From: Plantactinospora sp039889035
GTDB taxonomy: Bacteria > Actinomycetota > Actinomycetes > Mycobacteriales > Micromonosporaceae
Direction: 5' to 3'
Assembly: GCA_039889035.1 (NCBI GenBank)
Contig: JBDQQY010000002.1
Location: 186,001 to 250,000 of the forward strand
DNA: 64,000 bases
Of the stretch, positions 60,358 to 64,000 are shown one piece after another. Position 1 is the stretch's first letter, and every line of letters begins with the position of its first letter. The translations under genes and the position numbers were made by a program. Under the pieces are notes generated by a model. It was not told the origin of the DNA. It saw only the letters and a list, made by a program, of their open reading frames with translations, and ran no database searches.

Positions 60358-61290
60358 TCAACCGCAGCCGCCGCAGCCACCACCGCAGCCCCCGCAGCCC
60401 GTACCGGCGCCGCCGGATTCGGACTCCGGCTCGGGCGGGCGGAGCGCGGTCTCAAGCGTCGGATCAGCGAGCACGGCCAGCCCGCCGAGCGCCACGGCGA
60501 GTCCGACCGGCACCCGTGCCCGGCGCTTCGCCGGCCCTCGCCGGGCCGCGTCGGACTTGCGCAGCAGCGCCGACGCGGCCTCCGGGGCGACCCGGTGGAC
60601 CAGGAACCTGTCCCCGCGCCAGCCGCCATGGCCGCCGATCGTGTCGATCGCCCGTCGCCCCAGCACGTGTTCGCGGATGCCGAGCCCGCCGGCGGCCGTA
60701 CCGAGCAGAGCCGCACCGAGCGCCGGCAACCAGTCGACCGGGAAGAACACGGCGGCGGCCACGAGCAGCAGCCAGGGTACGACGATCGCGGCGACCGACG
60801 CGGTGAGCAGCTCGACCAGCCGTGCCCGGGTCGGCTCGACCGCCTCGTCCGGGGTCAGCATGCCGAGATCTTCCAGCCGCCGATGGATGCTGGTCAGCAC
60901 GGGCGTGAACCGGAGCGTCGCCCGCAGTTCCGGGGCAGACCGGGGCCGGTGCGGATCCGTGGCGAGCGTGTCCAGCACCGCCCGTTCCAGCGGATCGGTC
61001 GGGACCGGCCCACCGGTCACCGCGCTGATCTCTCCCTCGCGGGAGATCCGTACCGCCCCGCCGTGGTGCAGTGTGACGAGTGCGGTGTCGATGGCGTGTC
61101 CGGCATCGCCCATCAGATAGGCCAGCTCGTACGTCCCGAGGTCGGCCAGCGGGTCCGCCGTGGAGGCCGGACGCCACTGTCGCTTCCGGACCTCCGGCAA
61201 CCAGTCCTGGACCGCTGTCCGGGCCCGGGCCCGGGTCCACAGCACCAGTCCGGCGAGGACGACGGCTGCTGTCCAGAGCAGGAGGGTCAT
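60358..61290 (-). CDS. TIGR04222 domain membrane protein with C-terminal Gly/Cys tail (likely MNIO substrate)
   Basis: A 310-residue membrane protein. Predicted helices lie at about residues 2-18, 163-183, 188-205 and 260-275; between the first two is the TIGR04222 region (LGTYELAYLMGDAGHAIDTALVTLHHGGAVRIS) with a winged-helix-like LERAVLDTLAT...SIHRRLEDLGML segment. After an acidic linker (PPEPESESGG) the protein ends in GTGCGGCGGGCGGCG, with Cys299, 302, 306 and 309 as its only cysteines. The ATG at 61290 has GGGAG upstream. It is the first gene of an operon with the DUF692 enzyme. Role unknown; the tail as modification target is inference. Confidence 0.88.
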   Translation of the reverse strand: MTLLLWTAAVVLAGLVLWTRARARTAVQDWLPEVRKRQWRPASTADPLADLGTYELAYLMGDAGHAIDTALVTLHHGGAVRISREGEISAVTGGPVPTDPLERAVLDTLATDPHRPRSAPELRATLRFTPVLTSIHRRLEDLGMLTPDEAVEPTRARLVELLTASVAAIVVPWLLLVAAAVFFPVDWLPALGAALLGTAAGGLGIREHVLGRRAIDTIGGHGGWRGDRFLVHRVAPEAASALLRKSDAARRGPAKRRARVPVGLAVALGGLAVLADPTLETALRPPEPESESGGAGTGCGGCGGGCGGCG

Positions 61291-61571
61291 GGCGGCTCCC
61301 GGCGGAGTGGTCCGGCCGATCTGTCCGGTGCCGCGCCGCGCGGCCGGGAGAGGCACGTCGCTGATCGGTGGCCGTCAGTATATGCCGCCGCGACACCCGC
61401 ATCGGATGTCGCGGCGGTCGAGCCGGCCTGCCGGGTACCTCGGTCGAGGGTGGCCGAGCGGCGCGGCATCGCGACCCGGGTCGGCCCGCTGGGAAACCTC
61501 CGGCCGGCCCGCCTCGCGGATGTCCGCCCCGCGCTCGGCTGACCTGCGCTGGAGGGACCGCCGGCCCCTTC

Positions 61572-62075
61572 CTAACGGACGTCCGCCCGGTGCTCGTGCG
61601 CGAGCAGCCAGGTCTTCACCGGCAGCCCCCAGCGGAAGCCGCCGAGCCCACCGTCGGTGCGCAGCACCCGGTGGCACGGTACGAAGAGCGCTGCCGCGTT
61701 CCGGGCGCAGGCCATCGCCGCGGCCCGGACCGCCCGGGGTCGGCCGGAGAGCTCGGCGAACTCGGTGTAGGTGATCGGCTCGCCCGGCTTGACCTGCCGC
61801 AACGTGTTCCAGGCGTGGGCCATGAACTCGCCGTCGGTGTGCTGCACGACCGGTACCGCGTCGATCGCGGTCAGGTCGCCGTCCAGATAGGACCGTACGG
61901 CCGCACTGACCGGGCCGAGTTCGGGCCGCTCCCGGACCTCCCGGCGCAGTCGGGGGTGCACCAGCCCGAGCAGGTTGGCGGTGTCCGTGGTGAAGCCGGC
62001 GGCGTGCACCACGCCCTCCGGGTCGGCGAGGACGGTCAGTGGTCCGGTCGGCGTCTCGATCCGGCTGCTGTACAT
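61572..62075 (-). CDS. ogt: Methylated-DNA--protein-cysteine methyltransferase
   Basis: A 167-residue suicide enzyme that repairs O6-methylguanine. The active site Cys134 is in FVPCHRVLRTDGGLGGFRWG, and the helix-turn-helix with the Arg finger is GRPRAVRAAAMACARN. The ATG at 62075 lies three bases after the ada-alkA stop; an ATG at 62096 within that gene is possible. Together they form a two-gene alkylation-repair operon. Confidence 0.95.
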   Translation of the reverse strand: MYSSRIETPTGPLTVLADPEGVVHAAGFTTDTANLLGLVHPRLRREVRERPELGPVSAAVRSYLDGDLTAIDAVPVVQHTDGEFMAHAWNTLRQVKPGEPITYTEFAELSGRPRAVRAAAMACARNAAALFVPCHRVLRTDGGLGGFRWGLPVKTWLLAHEHRADVR

Positions 62076-62080
62076 CTCGT

Positions 62081-63712
62081 TCACTCTGCTCTCCATAGTC
62101 TGATCACCGCGTACGAGCGCCAGGGCCGCCAGCGGCCGGCGTACGCGTCGAGGCTCTTCGGGTCGTCGGGGAGGCCGAGCGCGGCGGCACCCCGGCGTAC
62201 CCCGAGGTCGGTGGGGAGGAAGACGTCCGGGTCGCCGATCGCCCGCATCGCGACGTAGCCGGCGGTCCAGGCGCCGATGCCGGGCAGCGCGGTCAGCCGG
62301 CCGACCAGCTCGGCCCGGTCCGCGCCGGGGTCCAGGTCCAGGTCGCCGGCGGCGACCGCCTCGGCCAGCGCCCGGATCGTCGCCCGCCGGGCGGTCGGCA
62401 TGCCGAACGCGGAGTCCGGCAGCGCCAGCACCTCCTCGGCGGTCGGAAACGCGCGCAGCCCGGCGGGTCCGGCTGTCTCGGCCGAGCCCGCCGGCTTGAC
62501 AGCCGAGTCCGTGGGGACGGCGGCCGCCTCGGTGGGGCCGAGCCGGTCGACCCGGCCGGCAGGGTCGGCGTCCCGGGCCAGGACGGCCGGCGCGTCGGTG
62601 TCGACGGCGGCGGCGAGCCGGGCCAGCACGGTACGCGCCCCGGCGACCGAGACCTGCTGGCCGACGATCGCCCGGACGGCCATCTCGAAGCCGTCCACCG
62701 CACGCGGCACCCGGATGCCCGGCTCCTTCGCCACCGCCTCGGCGAACACCGGATCGGCGCCGAGCACCCCGTCCACCGCCTCCGGGTCGGCGTCCAGGTC
62801 GAAGAGGCGGCGGCAGCGGGCCACCGCCGGGGCCAGGTCACGGACGTCGGCGAGCCGGAGGGTGGCGGCGACGTACCCGGGCATCGGGGTCATGGCGATC
62901 TCGGCCGGCCCGTTCGGCAGCCGCAGGCTGCGGCGGTACGACCCGGCCTCGACCTCCTCGATCCCGGGTACCGCCCGCAGGGCGAGGAAGTCCAGCAGCG
63001 CGTCGGCGTGCAGCGGTGCCCGGTAGGCGAGCCGCAGCGCGATCGTCCCCGGCGTGCCGTTCGAGCCGCCGGGGACCACCGACGCCGTCACACCGGAGAC
63101 GCCGCCCCCGACCGTCCGGGAAGCGCGGCGGGAGCCGGTACCGGCCGAGCGGCGGGCGGCGTCGCGCAGTTGGGACGGGGCCACCGCGTACACCTCGCGG
63201 ATCGTGTCGTTGAACTGCCGTACGCTGCCGAAGCCGGCGGCGAAGGCGATCTCGGCCAGCCCGAGGTCGGTCGTCTCGACCAGGATCCGGGCGGTCTGCG
63301 CCCGCTGCGCCCGGGCCAGGGCGAGCGGCCCGGCACCGACCTCCGCGGCCAGCATCCGGTGCAGGTGCCGGTCGGTGTAGCCGAGCCGGCCGGCCAGCCC
63401 CGGCACCCCCTCCCGGTCGACCACGCCGTCGGCGATCAGCCGCATCGCCCGTCCGACGATGTCGGCCCGGACGTTCCACTCCGGCGATCCCGGGGCGGCG
63501 TCCGGCCGGCAGCGCCGGCAGGCGCGCAGCCCGGCGCGCTGGGCGGCTGCGGCCGACGGATAGAACCGGACGTTCTGCCGCTTCGGGGTCGTCGCCGGGC
63601 AGGACGGCCGGCAGTAGATGCCGGTGGTGGTGACGCCGGTGTAGAACCAGCCGTCGAACCGCTGGTCCCGGCTGTCGACCGCCCGATAGCACCGTTCGAA
63701 GTCCAGCTCCAT
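62081..63712 (-). CDS. Ada-AlkA fusion: methylphosphotriester sensor/activator and DNA-3-methyladenine glycosylase
   Basis: A 543-residue fusion. The N-terminal Ada zinc domain has four cysteines (Cys34, 38, 65, 68); Cys34 is the expected methyl acceptor. An AraC-type HTH follows (VPGLAGRLGYTDRHLHRMLAAEVG, GLAEIAFAAGFGSVRQFNDTIREVY), then an AlkA glycosylase domain with RLTALPGIGAWTAGYVAMRAIGDPDVFLPTDLGV carrying the HhH motif and the catalytic Asp near residue 502. A ~45-residue Ala/Pro-rich insertion interrupts the glycosylase domain. The O6-methyltransferase function is not fused but supplied by ogt downstream. It should act as the adaptive-response activator of this operon. Confidence 0.93.
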   Translation of the reverse strand: MELDFERCYRAVDSRDQRFDGWFYTGVTTTGIYCRPSCPATTPKRQNVRFYPSAAAAQRAGLRACRRCRPDAAPGSPEWNVRADIVGRAMRLIADGVVDREGVPGLAGRLGYTDRHLHRMLAAEVGAGPLALARAQRAQTARILVETTDLGLAEIAFAAGFGSVRQFNDTIREVYAVAPSQLRDAARRSAGTGSRRASRTVGGGVSGVTASVVPGGSNGTPGTIALRLAYRAPLHADALLDFLALRAVPGIEEVEAGSYRRSLRLPNGPAEIAMTPMPGYVAATLRLADVRDLAPAVARCRRLFDLDADPEAVDGVLGADPVFAEAVAKEPGIRVPRAVDGFEMAVRAIVGQQVSVAGARTVLARLAAAVDTDAPAVLARDADPAGRVDRLGPTEAAAVPTDSAVKPAGSAETAGPAGLRAFPTAEEVLALPDSAFGMPTARRATIRALAEAVAAGDLDLDPGADRAELVGRLTALPGIGAWTAGYVAMRAIGDPDVFLPTDLGVRRGAAALGLPDDPKSLDAYAGRWRPWRSYAVIRLWRAE

Positions 63713-63965
63713 GCCTTCGATGGTGCCGCGTGCCGGGCGCGTTGACTCGCGGAAATCGGACCTGGCCGTGCGTACCCGACCGAGTGGTGGCCGGGGTCAC
63801 CGCCCGGACCGGCCGGCGCGCTCCGGCCGGTCCGTCAGCGGTGGCCCGGCGCCGGGTCTCGCCCGTCGCGGTAGCGGTCCGGAAGCGTCCGTAGACTTCA
63901 TCCCGGGCCGGGCCGGTGGACCACACCGGGTCGCCGGAGGCTACGAGAGAGGCAGTCGCGTTCGC

Positions 63966-64000
63966 ATGACTTCACTGACCATCGGCATCGTCGGCCTGCC
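63966..64000 (+). CDS. ychF: Ribosome-binding ATPase YchF, first codons only
   Basis: Eleven complete codons, MTSLTIGIVGL, followed by the start of a Pro codon, match the N-terminus of the YchF/Obg-type GTPase family (xLTIGIVGLPNVGKST). The ATG at 63966 begins 24 bases after GAGAGAGG. The rest is outside the window. The 253 bases upstream hold only its promoter region and that of ada-alkA. Confidence 0.75.
   Translation, partial: MTSLTIGIVGL

Overview
The window is a chromosomal segment of a very GC-rich actinomycete. Gene content points to the family Micromonosporaceae: two XRE/DUF5753 regulators each with a DUF397 partner, a TIGR04222 membrane protein, DUF4245 and LppX/LprAFG envelope proteins, a GTP-type PEPCK, and the linked glpX / xseBA / ispH block. 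The family-level assignment is inference from gene content and codon use. No phage, insertion sequence, CRISPR array, rRNA or tRNA was recognised.

Layout. 1-4.7 kb: 5' part of an acyl-CoA carboxylase beta subunit diverging from biotin ligase birA, a PH-domain membrane protein, a MaoC-like hydratase and two tandem GtrA proteins. 4.7-10.7 kb: GTP-PEPCK (pckG) behind a CRP-like site, a membrane protein, a geranylgeranyl-reductase-family flavoprotein, a short-chain cis-prenyltransferase and trehalose-phosphatase otsB. 10.7-16.8 kb: small unknown genes, an HTH regulator, a PIN-PhoH ATPase behind two strong hairpins, a lysozyme-like cell-wall protein and a rhomboid protease. 16.8-25.7 kb: a ferredoxin-NADP reductase, a TetR regulator diverging from an NAD(P)-binding epimerase-like gene with a duplicated operator, glpX with a perfect palindrome in its promoter, DUF4245, an LprG-like lipoprotein, xseAB and ispH.

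25.6-41.2 kb: an XRE/DUF397 module diverging from two tiny Cys-containing genes, a 1092-residue subtilase, rmuC, two membrane proteins, an ABC transporter plus NarL-type two-component operon, and a divergent cell-wall pair (GH3 beta-N-acetylglucosaminidase type and a beta-lactamase-family hydrolase). 41.2-47.2 kb: a VapBC pair, a second XRE/DUF397 module, a DUF3558-like lipoprotein, an M14 carboxypeptidase, and a DUF4386-type membrane protein diverging from its likely TetR regulator across an all-AT palindrome. 47.2-59.1 kb: an archaeal-type valyl-tRNA synthetase, an unknown gene, an APH(6)-like kinase, an OmpR-type two-component system behind a lipoprotein serine hydrolase, and a heterodimeric ABC exporter. 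59.2-64 kb: a two-gene operon of a TIGR04222 membrane protein with a C-terminal CxxCxxxCxxC glycine tail followed by a DUF692/MNIO enzyme, then an ada-alkA fusion with ogt, and the first codons of ychF.

The most interesting locus is the TIGR04222 + DUF692 operon (59.3-61.3 kb). DUF692 enzymes are iron-dependent and modify cysteines in peptides, and the adjacent membrane protein ends in an isolated four-cysteine tail that would make a natural substrate. This is a hypothesis from sequence and neighbourhood only. Several divergent gene pairs also carry clear dyad operators in their shared promoters.
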